Shown piece by piece: positions 31,773-40,711 of a stretch of 64,000 nt of DNA (position 1 is its first letter; every line of letters begins with the position of its first letter). The stretch spans positions 2,032,001 to 2,096,000 of the forward strand of contig NZ_CP030265.1 of assembly GCF_008843145.1 (NCBI RefSeq), given 5' to 3'. Made by a program: the position numbers and the translations under genes. Origin of the DNA: Skermanella pratensis. GTDB lineage: Bacteria; Pseudomonadota; Alphaproteobacteria; Azospirillales; Azospirillaceae. Under the pieces are notes generated by a model, which had not been told where the DNA came from, made no database searches, and was given only the letters and a program-made list of their open reading frames with translations.

Positions 31773-32327
31773 ATGGAAAACCCGCGGCGGCAGAGGATGG
31801 GGCGGGACGAGTTCCGGCAATGGGCGGAACAGCAGGAGGGTGTGCGCTACGAGCGCGTGGACGGTGAGCCGGTCGCCATGGCGCCCGAGCGCGCCATCCA
31901 TGCTCGCATCAAGGCCCGCGTCTGGCAGGCCCTCGACCGCACTCTCCGGGACCATGGCGGCGACTGCGAGGCTTTGCCCGACGGCATGACGGTCGAGATC
32001 GACGCGGACACCGACTACGAGCCCGACGTCGTCGTCAACTGTGGCCCGCCGATCCCGGACGATGCGGTTGCCGCCACCAATCCCGTAATCGTCGTTGAGG
32101 TGCTTTCCCCCGGCACCAGGGGCATCGATACCGGAGCCAAGCTCGACGGCTACTTCCGTGTCCCCGGCATCGTCCACTACCTCATCGTGCTGACGGCCAG
32201 GCGTGGCGTGATCCACCACCGGCGTGCCCACGACGGCGGCATCGACACCCGCATCCTCTCGAGCGGAAAGATCGAACTGGATCCGCCCGGCATCGCCATA
32301 GACATCGACGAGATCTACGGACGCTGA
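31773..32327 (+). CDS. Uma2-family (DUF820) putative endonuclease
   Basis: A 184-aa protein. The PD-(D/E)xK core reads RYERVDGEPVAM, YEPDVVV (catalytic D), VIVVEVLSPGT (ExL/V variant) and DTGAKLDGYFRVPGIVHYLIV. The Uma2 family is abundant in cyanobacteria and other bacteria with many paralogues; the biological target is unknown. The start at 31773 follows GGGAGCGG; upstream frames lack the family pattern. Confidence 0.85.
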   Translation: MENPRRQRMGRDEFRQWAEQQEGVRYERVDGEPVAMAPERAIHARIKARVWQALDRTLRDHGGDCEALPDGMTVEIDADTDYEPDVVVNCGPPIPDDAVAATNPVIVVEVLSPGTRGIDTGAKLDGYFRVPGIVHYLIVLTARRGVIHHRRAHDGGIDTRILSSGKIELDPPGIAIDIDEIYGR

Positions 32328-32412
32328 AGCGGGCTGAGCCTCCAGTCCGGCGGATCGGCAACCATGGGCTGAGGCCGTCGCGGCCGTCGGCTGGGTCTCA
32401 CTCGGATCTGCC

Positions 32413-32430
32413 TGTGAAGTTAATTGCACG
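32413..32430 (+). repeat. Dispersed near-palindrome, copy 10
   Basis: TGTGAAGTTAATTGCACG, the last copy seen, just before the direct repeat that opens the next module. Confidence 0.85.
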
Positions 32431-32514
32431 GTCGCTCCAGCGCGCCGTGTTTTTCGCTGCAAGACCTGACAGAGCCCCAGGGGCACGGAACCGGCCAGGA
32501 TATCGGGGAACAGC

Positions 32515-32682
32515 CGGCCGAGACGGGTCCGGAGAGCCCTGGGATGCGCGCGCCGAGCCTACCGCTCGCCCTTCATATCCCCGCCAACCCCTTGCCAGCG
32601 CGGGTGAATCCGCGCCCGGCAACGGCCCCGATTTTCTGGAAATCGTTCTGGAAACCCACAGAGACGCTCTGGTAACCCATTG
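32515..32682. repeat. Direct repeat (about 167 bp), left copy
   Basis: Begins CGGCCGAGACGGGTCCGGAG and ends TAACCCATTG; the other copy at 38804-38970 has the same orientation with scattered differences. The right copy is continuous with an ISAzo13-type transposase fragment, so the repeat is probably the terminal region of that element. Confidence 0.8.
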
Positions 32683-33146
32683 TTCTCAAGATCGCTGACC
32701 AGACCCATTATCTCTGGCGCGCTGTGGATCAACACGGTGTCGTGCTCAATGTGCTCGTCCAGAGCCGGCGCAACAGGAAGGCGGTCAAGCGGCTGCTGCG
32801 CAAGCTGCTCAAGCGACAATACCGGACTCCTCGCGTGATGATCACGGATAAGCTGAAATCTTACGGGGCGGCGAAGCAGGAGATCATGCCCGGCGTCTAG
32901 CACCGGCAGCACAAGGGGCTCAACAACCGGGCGGAGAACTCCCACCAGCCAACCCGACCGCGAGAACGACAGATGAAGCGGTTCAAGTCGGCCCGACACG
33001 CCCAGCGCTTCCTTTCCACTCTCGACCAGATCAACAACCTCTTCTTCCTGCCCTGCCACCGTATGACTGCAACCGACTACCGTGCCGATCGGGACCGCGC
33101 CTTCCAGGCGTGGCACGCCGTCTGCGGCATCATGCTCGCCGCATAG
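32683..33146 (+). pseudogene. IS6-family transposase, C-terminal fragment
   Basis: Reads VLKIADQTHYLWRAVD, then RKAVKRLLRKLLKRQYRTPRVMITDKLKSY and NNRAENSHQPTRPRERQMKRFKS, the last two thirds of an IS6 (IS26-like) DDE transposase. An in-frame TAG at 32898 interrupts it and the N-terminus is missing. It abuts the direct repeat without a gap. Confidence 0.85.
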
Positions 33147-33205
33147 CCCGCACCAGTCCCGTTCGCCGTCAAGCTCGTCCAGCTTTCAAACTCCCGCCCA
33201 ACAAG

Positions 33206-35131
33206 TTAACGATGCCGGTTCACCTCACTGATCAAGATCGCTTTCCACCCCCAGTTCCTCTTCCTCTTATCAAAGCTCTGGACAGCGACTCCAGTCACGA
33301 CATCCTCGTCATTGATATCACTGGCTCTCACGAGATCAGGCGGAATGAAGATGTTGTCGTCAGTGAAGCCCAGGCCATTCCTTACTTTGACCATACTCCG
33401 AAAGGACCGGCAGACCTGAGCGCCAGGCGTTTTGTCCGTCGCATTCGCCGTTAGGGCGCGCATGCCTCCTCCCTTGCGAGACTGAAACGTGGCCAGCCTG
33501 AGGGAGACGAATGCGCCGACAGCGGCTATCCCCTTGTAGTGGGCGAGAGGGAAGGTTCCCTGTGCTTCCCGGCCGGCCGTGAAGTGCATCAATCCCTTGC
33601 TGGGGTTGACCTGGTCGACGATTCCAACCGTTTCAGGGAAGATGTCAAAGGGCGCACCGTCCGGACGGTCGGAGACCGCATGGAGAATGAAGCGCCGCTC
33701 GCCCTCAGGGTCGTAGTCGGCCTTCACCCGGATGGGCTGGCCAATCCGCGGCGACTTCAGCTTCAGCCTGTTTTCCGGGATAGACACTTCGGCGGGAAGA
33801 AAGGGGGTCTTGAGATAAAGCTTCCGCCTCGGCTTCCCGTCCTGTCCTTCAACAGTGAATGTTTCTCCCACGCAGGCGTCGATCCAAGGGAGGTCAGAGA
33901 ACAGGAGGTCGTCGGCTGCGGCCGCGAAGCGCGCATAGAAGCCGACCTTAGGGGGCGTGGCATCGATGGCTGCATACCAGTCCATGGCGGTCATGTCCTG
34001 CACGTCGACAGGCACACGATGGCCGGAGCGCTTCTTGTGCTCGAGGATCCGTTCGATCTCCCCCTTTGCCTCGGCCGCATGCCCGGCGTCCAGGAACTCG
34101 CGCGCGAGCTTCAGGCGAAGCGGACTCACGAAGTTGTCATCCTGCGAGCAGGTCAGAGACTTGCAGTAGCAGGCCAGGCGTGTCCCAGGATCGGCCTGAA
34201 GATCTCCGAGAAGCTCCCATGCCCAATACTCCTGGGATTTCGTCTTGGTGAAGGAGAGCGCAAGGTTCCGGGCCTCGTCCTGGCGTCCAAGCGCCCGGAA
34301 GAGCTTCACTTTGTTCAGCTCCAACCAGTGGTTGTCCGGGAAGCGCACCATCATGCGGTCGACGAAGAGCAGCATGTAGTCGAGATCGGCACGGTTGCCG
34401 TTTTCGGCGGCTTCCTTTGCGGCCTTCATGACCACCTTCTCGGCGAGCGCGGGGATGCTCTTCCCGTCCTTCGCGGCGAAACGCTCGAAGTCCTCCTGCC
34501 GGAGATGCTCGAGCCCCCAGAGACGGGCGAAGGGCAACATCTTGAGATGGTCGCTAGAGGCGAGGCGCGAAGCCATGTACAGCATGCAGCTGTGAAGCTG
34601 CGAGGGACGCTCGACCTCGAGTCCCATATAGGCGTTGAGATGGCGCCGAGCTTCGCCCACGACGGCCGGCGGCAACTCCCCCGGGAGATTCTTCTCCAAG
34701 AGGTCCTTTGTCGCTTTGTAGAGATCCCAGCCGTAATTCGTCCTGTTCTCGGGGCCAAGCAGCTTGCGGCGGGCAAGGTCGGCGTAAATCGTGATCGCGT
34801 CGCGAAGGCGCTCTGCCTTGCTGTGCTCCTGCGCCTGGGCAATTTCGTCTGCTCCCTCCTCGAGGAGCGAGAGCGCACGGCGACGCTCCTTGGTAAGGAT
34901 CTCATCGTTCTCGGGCGGTTCCAGAGCGCGCAGCTGACGGGCATAATCCTCGGCTGCTTCACTGGAGCCCTTCCGGGCGTTCTCCTTGAGAAGGTCGATG
35001 AGGCACCAAGCATAGGCTCGAATATCCCAGGCATCTCGGTGGGGCGATGCCATGCGCTCCCGCGCCATCGCGTAGGCGGCATCGATCTGGCCGTCTCGGC
35101 GGAGCTTGAAGACCTCGCTCGACGAGCTCAT
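33206..35131 (-). CDS. TPR-repeat protein with two C-terminal cold-shock-like OB folds
   Basis: A 641-aa protein. Residues 1-400 are helical repeats (TPR-like: DAAYAMARERMASPHRDAWDIRAYAWCLIDLL; HWLELNKVKLFRALGRQDEARNLAL; AKGEIERILEHKKRSG). The C-terminal third is beta-rich with two cold-shock-like OB patterns: GIVDQVNPSKGLMHFTAG and NIFIPPDLV, VQSFDKRKRNWGWKAILI. It thus looks like a scaffold that binds single-stranded nucleic acid. Its ATG overlaps the stop of the upstream helicase gene (TGATG), so the two are translationally coupled and probably form a complex. I do not recognise a named family. Transposon debris on both sides points to acquisition as a unit. Confidence 0.75.
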   Translation of the reverse strand: MSSSSEVFKLRRDGQIDAAYAMARERMASPHRDAWDIRAYAWCLIDLLKENARKGSSEAAEDYARQLRALEPPENDEILTKERRRALSLLEEGADEIAQAQEHSKAERLRDAITIYADLARRKLLGPENRTNYGWDLYKATKDLLEKNLPGELPPAVVGEARRHLNAYMGLEVERPSQLHSCMLYMASRLASSDHLKMLPFARLWGLEHLRQEDFERFAAKDGKSIPALAEKVVMKAAKEAAENGNRADLDYMLLFVDRMMVRFPDNHWLELNKVKLFRALGRQDEARNLALSFTKTKSQEYWAWELLGDLQADPGTRLACYCKSLTCSQDDNFVSPLRLKLAREFLDAGHAAEAKGEIERILEHKKRSGHRVPVDVQDMTAMDWYAAIDATPPKVGFYARFAAAADDLLFSDLPWIDACVGETFTVEGQDGKPRRKLYLKTPFLPAEVSIPENRLKLKSPRIGQPIRVKADYDPEGERRFILHAVSDRPDGAPFDIFPETVGIVDQVNPSKGLMHFTAGREAQGTFPLAHYKGIAAVGAFVSLRLATFQSRKGGGMRALTANATDKTPGAQVCRSFRSMVKVRNGLGFTDDNIFIPPDLVRASDINDEDVVTGVAVQSFDKRKRNWGWKAILISEVNRHR

Positions 35132-37796
35132 CAGCCTTTCCTGACAGTCAGCAGGTTGATCACCTCAGACAGGAACGCACGCGGCGCCCGCGACGGGTTA
35201 ACCGGCTGGCATTTACCAAAGGTGCCCCTTCCGTCGTAATAGATATCGACAACCACCGCGTCGGAGTCGCGGGCGAAGGTGTACCGCTGGCACCATTGCA
35301 TCTCGGCCACGCCCACGATCCGGATCCCCCACTCCTTGGCCCGCGAAAGGAGCCGCGTGTGGAATGTGCGGAGGAACTCCTCGCTGGGGATATAGATCAA
35401 TTCGTCCGAGGAGGACGCTGGATTGGCGGGTGGCAGGAAGCGGCCCGACAGGGTACCAAGGCGCTGATTCAGCTCGTCGCTCAGCGCGTTGGCCTGGACC
35501 GGTATGACCTTTCCGATCACTCCCCGGCCGTTGTAGTAAATGTTCACTCGGGCGGATTCACCGTCACGGTGGAAGAAAAATGCTTCCTGATACGGATTAT
35601 GGGCAATGTCCTCGATTTCGATGTTGGTCCCTTCAAGGACGGCCTGCACCTGCCCTAGGAGGGCAATGGCGACAGGAGGCATATCCACCACCGTGGTAGG
35701 CCCCGGCTCCCGATGCGGGGGATTGACCATGTAAAGACGACCCTTCGCTCGTGTCATCGCTGTGTAGAGCCATCGGAAGTAGTCGGGTGAGAGTTCCTTT
35801 TGGCCGCGCGGGCAGACGACGAAGACGTGCTCCCATTCGCCGCCCTGGGCCTTGTGACAGGTGACTGCGTAGCCGAACTTGACCCGCAAGGCATTGAAAT
35901 ATGGGTCAGCCCGAAGAACCTCTTGGAAGCGTTTGCGGTCCTTCCTCAAATGCTCGTGCCGCATGCAGAAGTCGATATACAGGGCCTTCTGCTCGTCGGA
36001 CCCGATGTTCGGATTGTTGTCGTAGAGCAGGTTCTCGAGGATCTTCGTCCGGATGAACTGCGCGCGTCCATCCGTGTCCCGGACACCCAGCAAGGCCCCC
36101 GGAAGGAAAGGGCCACCTCGACGGTCTCCACGGCCTTGGTGTCGGGGTTCTTTCGTCGGATGGATATGCGGCGGGTCTCCACCCGTTCGTCCACCTCCTT
36201 AGCCAAGATGAAGTCGCCATTCGCGATGGAGAGGCCACCGACGGTGATGTTCGCAACCACCATCAGCTTGTCGCCAGGAACGATCTCCGACTTTCCCGGA
36301 AAGAAATGCTCGCGAATTATGCGGTTGTAGCCAGCGGCTTCCGCGTTCGAGCGGGCCACGATGATGGCCTTGTCGTTGATCGCGCTGTCGCAGGACTCGA
36401 GGTAGCGGGAGAGGACCAAATCGACCTCGACCTTCTCAATGTCGGGCACGCTGAAGTCGAAGGTCAGCTCGCAGAACTTCCCGCTCCTCAGGCTGTTGCG
36501 AAGCGGCATGACGTTTCGAAGAACGCCGCTGTCCGCCCTCTGCCGGACGACGTCCTCGAGCTCGTAGCTGCGGCAGCTTACGCCGTAGGTCTTGCGGAGG
36601 TAGTCGACATCGAGCGCGGGAGAGAATGACATATCGATGGGGGGCAGCTGCGCCGCATCCCCGATCAGGATGATCTTTTTGTCGTGGTCGTTGTGATCCA
36701 GCCCTACGAAGTCGAAGAAATCCTTCAGAAGATACCCGGAACCCGAGCGGAAGAACTCGCCCTCCTGGTAGATGTCCGAGATGAGCGACGCCTCATCGAC
36801 CATATAGACGGCGTTCGCCGCGTCGTCGTTGATCGCGATCTGGGCGTAGTTCTTGAAGGTTTCCGACCCTTTGAGGCCCTCGTCGGTGTATTCGATCAGT
36901 TCCTTGAAGTTATAGATCGTACGATGGATCGTTCCGGCTTGGTACCCGGTCTTCCCCTCGATCACTCGGGCGGCGCGTCCCGTGGGAGCACAGAGGCGGA
37001 ACCTACGCCCTTGGGCCGAAAGGTAGTCTGCCAAACCTCTAATAATAAAAGTTTTTCCGGTACCCGCATGGCCCTTGAGCAGAAAGACCTTCGCCCGGGG
37101 GTCCGCGAAGAAACACTCGAGTTCCTCGACTGCTTCCTCTTGGCTCTTCGAGAGGGTCGCGCCGGCGAAGGCTTCCCTCAGGCGGATGGGGGTCCTGAGC
37201 TCCCTCGTGGTGGGATCGACAGCATCGAACGCCTTGTCGGAGGCCTCCCTCTCCTGCCGGCTGTTGTCCTGGAGCAGGCGCGCAGGTTTGGCGGCGGGGC
37301 CGGACGCCTCCTCTCTCCCACTGCCGGTCTCGGCGAGCGCCTCCTCGACGGTCTCGCGGGACGCGCCGGCGGGCTGCGCCCCAGGATCGGGGAGGCGAAA
37401 CGGCCCCGAGGCATACAACTCTTCGGGTGCGATGAGGCGACAGAACCACTGGGCCAGAGCCCACGCATCCGCGAGAAGGCCTGCCGCCTGCGCCGCCGAG
37501 ACCGTGCCGCCATGGGCCGCCTTGTTCCCAAGAAGCCTGAGAGTGTGAAGCTTCCCGAGAAGTCGCTCATTCAGAAGGCGGTTGTCTTCGAGGAATCGCA
37601 GGCGATCGATCTGCCGACCGTTCGTGAGTTCTGGTAAGCTTTTCAATTGGAAAAAAGCGGAGATAAGAAGCTCCCCAAAGCACCGAAGGCGAATGGCTGT
37701 CACATCCGCATCGACATGGAGTGCGAATTCGGCTTGAACGGCACGCTTATGCAATTCCGGCCAGCGGGTTTGTAGGAACCCAAAACTACTCGTCAA
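35131..37796 (-). pseudogene. DUF4145-RecD/UvrD-like SF1 helicase, frameshifted in a G5 tract
   Basis: The N-terminal 120 residues match DUF4145 (HEPN-like: FALHVDADVTAIRLRCFGELL, LHTLRLLGNKAAHGG). The AAA_30/RecD-type core has Walker A LKGHAGTGKTFI (about residue 258), Walker B MVDEAS and GDAAQLPP. The frame breaks at 36096-36100 (five C on the plus strand); with one more base it continues as FRGALLGVRDTDG to KFGYAVTCHKAQGGEWEHV (motif V) and YTAMTRAKGRLYMV (motif VI). The tail has two copies of a short module (NIYYNGRGVIGKVIPV; DIYYDGRGTFGKCQPV). The start is TTG at 37796 with GGGGA upstream. It is the first gene of the pair with the TPR/OB protein. An assembly error is as likely as true inactivation. 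Confidence 0.8.
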
Positions 37797-37876
37797 AGCC
37801 GAATATCCCCAGTGTAGTCATTCTCGTCCGGAATGCGGATTTCTGACAGGGTTTACATAACGCGAGTGCATGGAAC

Positions 37877-37918
37877 CTTAACAACGGGAAAATAGATCTA
37901 CGCTGACAGGTTGTTAAG
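37877..37918. promoter_or_regulatory. Inverted repeat upstream of the helicase/TPR operon
   Basis: CTTAACAAC (37877-37885) and GTTGTTAAG (37910-37918) are perfect inverted 9-mers 24 bp apart, in the short non-coding region that must contain the operon promoter. CTGACAGG also occurs twice here (near 37847 and 37903). It could be an operator; there is no direct evidence. No gene is seen in the rest of 37797-38123. Confidence 0.35.
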
Positions 37919-38123
37919 CGGTAATTGTGTCACAGGGGCAAAGTTCGGGCACTGAGCGGGGCGCTGGAGTTTACCCACGACCGATTTGATCCCGACTCGC
38001 GCTAGGCATGTCGAACTTGGAAAAGCTGTCCCTGTCTGGCCTGTTGCGTGGCGACTGAACGGCACCGTCAAATTGGCGGCGGGTTGGATCGCGCAATCGG
38101 TGCGAGTTGGTCAGGAGGTGGCC

Positions 38124-38421
38124 ATGACGACCTCGACCAAGCCCCCCTACGTCGGCCACCGCTTTTCTCCGAAGCTGATCAGCCACTTGGTCGGGCTGTA
38201 CTTCAAGTTTCCACTGAGCCTTCATATGGTGGAGGAGATGCTGGCCTTCCGGGGCATCGTGGTCAGCCACGAGACGATCCGGCAATGGAGCCTTAAGTTT
38301 GGCCAAGCGTTCGCCAACATCATCCGCCGGCGGCTGCCCCGGCCGGACGACACGTGGCATATGGATGAGGTTGTTCTCAAGATCGCCGGCCAGACCCATT
38401 ATCTCTGGCGCGCCGTGGATC
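38124..38421 (+). pseudogene. IS6-family transposase, N-terminal fragment
   Basis: Starts with a good ribosome site (AGGAGGTGGCC) and ATG, reading TKPPYVGHRFSPKLISHLV, then FPLSLHMVEEMLAFRGIVVSHETIRQW, TWHMDEVVLKI and GQTHYLWRAVD. It is cut at about 38421, where unrelated ISAzo13-like sequence begins. It shares about 48 bp with the start of the C-terminal fragment at 32683 but is a different copy (IAGQ against IADQ). Confidence 0.85.
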
Positions 38422-38803
38422 TTCGCCGACGCCCGATGGCCTTGGCCCCACAAGGCCACTGCCAGCTTCTCCAAGCTCTTCGATACCCACAGCAGTGGGC
38501 GCTCCGGGCGCCCAGCGTCATCGGCGCGACCAACTCCAGCAGAGCGCGCTCCAGCATCACATCTGTCTCCGTCAGCCGCTTGCGCCCGCCCGGTCAGCGC
38601 GGGCGTGGCCCAGACGGCGGCACCCCGTCGGCGATCTCCTTGAGCCCGTGCCAGATCGTGCTGGGGGGCGATCCCGGTAGCCCGTGCCACGGCGGCGATG
38701 CCACCACAGCCAAGCGCCTAGGCTTGGGTGGCGGCAAACAAACGGCGCCTCCGCTGGTCAAGGCTGGGACGCAGAAGGGCGTATCGGTAGCGTGGGAATA
38801 GAC
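38422..38803 (-). pseudogene. ISAzo13-type transposase, N-terminal fragment
   Basis: On the minus strand broken frames read YRYALLRPSLDQRRRRLFAATQA, GGIAAVARATGIA and ERPLLWVSKSLEKLAVALWGQGHRASAK. This is the N-terminal third of an ISAzo13-family transposase, with at least one frame change. It is fused at 38421 to the IS6 fragment and continues rightward into the direct repeat. Confidence 0.7.
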
Positions 38804-38970
38804 GGCCGAGACGGGTCCGGAGAGCCCCGGGATGCACGCGCCGAGCCTGCCGCTCGCCCTTCGTCTCCCCGCCAACCCCTTGCCAGCACGGGTGAATCCG
38901 CGCCCTGCAACGGTCATTTTTTCTGGAAATCGTTCTGGAAACCCACAGAGACGCCTTGCTAACCCATTGA
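38804..38970. repeat. Direct repeat (about 167 bp), right copy
   Basis: Same orientation as 32515-32682. The two copies bracket the helicase/TPR operon and IS6 fragments. Confidence 0.8.
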
Positions 38971-39028
38971 TTCTGCTTGGGACGAAATGAGACGGCGGGA
39001 GACAACTCCGGGCCGGGTTCCAGGCACG

Positions 39029-39065
39029 AAAAAGCCCGCTAAGCTTTTGACTTAGCAGGCTTTTT
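39029..39065. terminator. Bidirectional rho-independent terminator
   Basis: AAAAAGCCCGCTAAG...CTTAGCAGGCTTTTT: a stem with A-tract and T-tract on its two sides, directly after the tRNA 3' fragment as in a native tRNA transcription unit. Confidence 0.7.
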
Positions 39066-39680
39066 AACTGGTAGCGGAGGAGGGATTTGAACCCCCGACA
39101 CAAGGATTATGATGTCTCCGACTGATGCCGGGAACTTGGACGAACGCTTTGATTTTCCAAAATATTTTGGAAGATGGCGGCGGGTTGGTCAGTGGTTCTC
39201 GGCATTGTCAGCCAAGGTCAAGTCGGCACACTAGGCAAGCAGGATAATAACCATGGATATCAGCGTCGTGGTGATCACGTATCTCTAGAGAATCTGCCGC
39301 GACCGGTCGATGCTGTGGCCGCTGACAGCAGCCATCTCGGTCTCGGTGACGCTGGCCTCGCCCATGCGGGTCATCGCTGTGCGGCGGAGATCCTGGAACC
39401 GCAATCCTGTCAGGCCCGCCTCCGCCATGGTGGCTGTCCACCGCTCCTCGAACCGACGTCGCTTGAAAGGGTGACCCCGGTGGTTCAGGAGGACATTGGG
39501 CATCTTCACGCGGGTGGGCATCCAGAACATCCTTGAGCGGGCTCATCACTAGAACGCTGACGGCCTGAGCAATCTTATCCTGGGTCAGGCTGATGCGGTG
39601 ACCATCGTATGTGACCACCGGAGCCGGAGCAGGTCACCTTCCTGCTGGGCCGTATAGAGACCCAGCAGGAGGGCCAATCG
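39063..39680. repeat. Large inverted repeat, left arm
   Basis: The reverse complement of this 618-bp stretch occurs at 44289-44738 plus 46353-46520, interrupted only by an IS1182 element. It contains a tRNA 3' half, an 18-bp palindrome (39155-39172) and a dead integrase remnant. Identity ends sharply at CGATTGGCCC on the inner side and just after the tRNA on the outer side. Confidence 0.85.
39069..39112 (-). other. 3' half of a CAT-anticodon tRNA (attachment-site remnant), left copy
   Basis: Read on the minus strand: anticodon loop T-CAT-AA, 3' anticodon stem TCCTT, variable loop, T-arm GGGGG-TTCAAAT-CCCTC, acceptor CTCCGCT, A and CCA. The sequence before the loop (GGAGAC) cannot pair with TCCTT, so the 5' half is missing. 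This is how an att site inside a tRNA gene looks at the far junction of an integrated element. Confidence 0.7.
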
Positions 39681-39780
39681 CATCGTCTGGTCAGCGACGG
39701 CCAGGAAAGGTGGCCTTCAGGCGGATACGTGTGCAGCGGGTCCATGACCCACTCTATGGCTTGCTTATGTCAATGAACTA
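39250..39780 (-). pseudogene. Tyrosine recombinase remnant (left arm)
   Basis: Minus-strand frames read RLALLLGLYTAQQEGDLLRLRWSH (first catalytic R), then RRRFEERWTATMAEAGLTGLRFQDLRRTAMTRMG and MAAVSGHSIDRSRQIL, followed by TAG where the RY of the catalytic tyrosine should be reached. At least one frameshift separates the parts. The IS21 element cuts it at 39780. Confidence 0.75.
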
Positions 39781-39925
39781 CGGCCCACTTTGCTGACCAA
39801 TGTTGGCTCCCCCTGGCTTCAATGGCTGCTCTTGACTGATGCCGCCCGGCCGAGCCAGCCCGCACGGCCTTTTGGGGCCGTGCAGAAGGCGGCGCGGAGG
39901 CCGTGTCGCGTGGCGAATACCTCGT

Positions 39926-40711
39926 TCATGAGACAGCACCCCGCTTGGCCATGCTGCGTTTGAAGCGGTATGATTCACCGCCGGTTTCGATGATGTGGGC
40001 TTGGTCGGTGACCCGATCGAGCACGGCACCGCAGAGCCGGGGGTTAGGGAACACCTGCCCCCACTCCGAGAAGGGCAGGTTCGTCGTCACGATCAGGGCC
40101 GCCTTTTCCGCCCGGTCGGCAATGATCTGGAACATCAATTCCGCGCCCATTTCCATCAGAGGCACGTAGCCCACTTCATCGATGCAGATCAGATCGACGC
40201 GCTCCCAGCGGCCCAGCACCCGGCTCAGCTGGCTGGCGGCGCGGGCTTCCACAAGCTCGTTGATCAGCGCCGAGGCACTGGTGAACCGAACGCGCCGCCG
40301 CTGCTGACACGCCGCTACGCACAATCCCAGCGCCAGGTGGGTTTTGCCGGTGCCCGCTTCGCCGATCAGCACCACCGGCTCCGCCCGCTCGATGTAGCCG
40401 CCCGCGGCAAGGTCCGCGAGCCGTGCTGCCGACACCGAGGATTGCCGGAAGTCGAACTCGGCCAGGGTCTTGACCCGCGGCAGATGGGCTTCCTGGATCC
40501 GACGCACTACCCCCTTGCGCTCACGCTCCTCGATCTCGGCCGTCAGCAGCGCATCCAGATACTGGACGTGGCCATGCCCCTCACGGATCGCCGCCTGGGC
40601 CAGCGTTTCGAACTGCCCGGCAACGGTCGGCATCTTCAGGGCGCGACAATGTTGCCGAACTGTCTGCTCATGAAGGGAGGCGGCGGGCGATGGCGTCTTC
40701 CCCCTGGTCAT
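39926..40711 (-). CDS. istB: IS21 helper ATPase IstB
   Basis: A 261-aa AAA+ protein of the IstB/DnaC type: Walker [16 protein letters not shown] (about residue 105), Walker [13 protein letters not shown] and sensor-like [11 protein letters not shown]. IstB organises target DNA and stimulates the IstA transposase. The ATG at 40711 overlaps the istA stop (ATGA), as usual in IS21. Confidence 0.92.
   Translation of the reverse strand: MTRGKTPSPAASLHEQTVRQHCRALKMPTVAGQFETLAQAAIREGHGHVQYLDALLTAEIEERERKGVVRRIQEAHLPRVKTLAEFDFRQSSVSAARLADLAAGGYIERAEPVVLIGEAGTGKTHLALGLCVAACQQRRRVRFTSASALINELVEARAASQLSRVLGRWERVDLICIDEVGYVPLMEMGAELMFQIIADRAEKAALIVTTNLPFSEWGQVFPNPRLCGAVLDRVTDQAHIIETGGESYRFKRSMAKRGAVS

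Noticed and set aside
18860-32430. CRISPR array or integron attC sites for the repeated motif
   Set aside because: Copies are far apart with irregular spacing and mixed orientation, and the motif lacks the integron core-site pattern.
33539-35239. 566-codon plus-strand frame opposite the TPR/OB gene
   Set aside because: Shadow of the minus-strand gene; no family pattern and no ribosome site.
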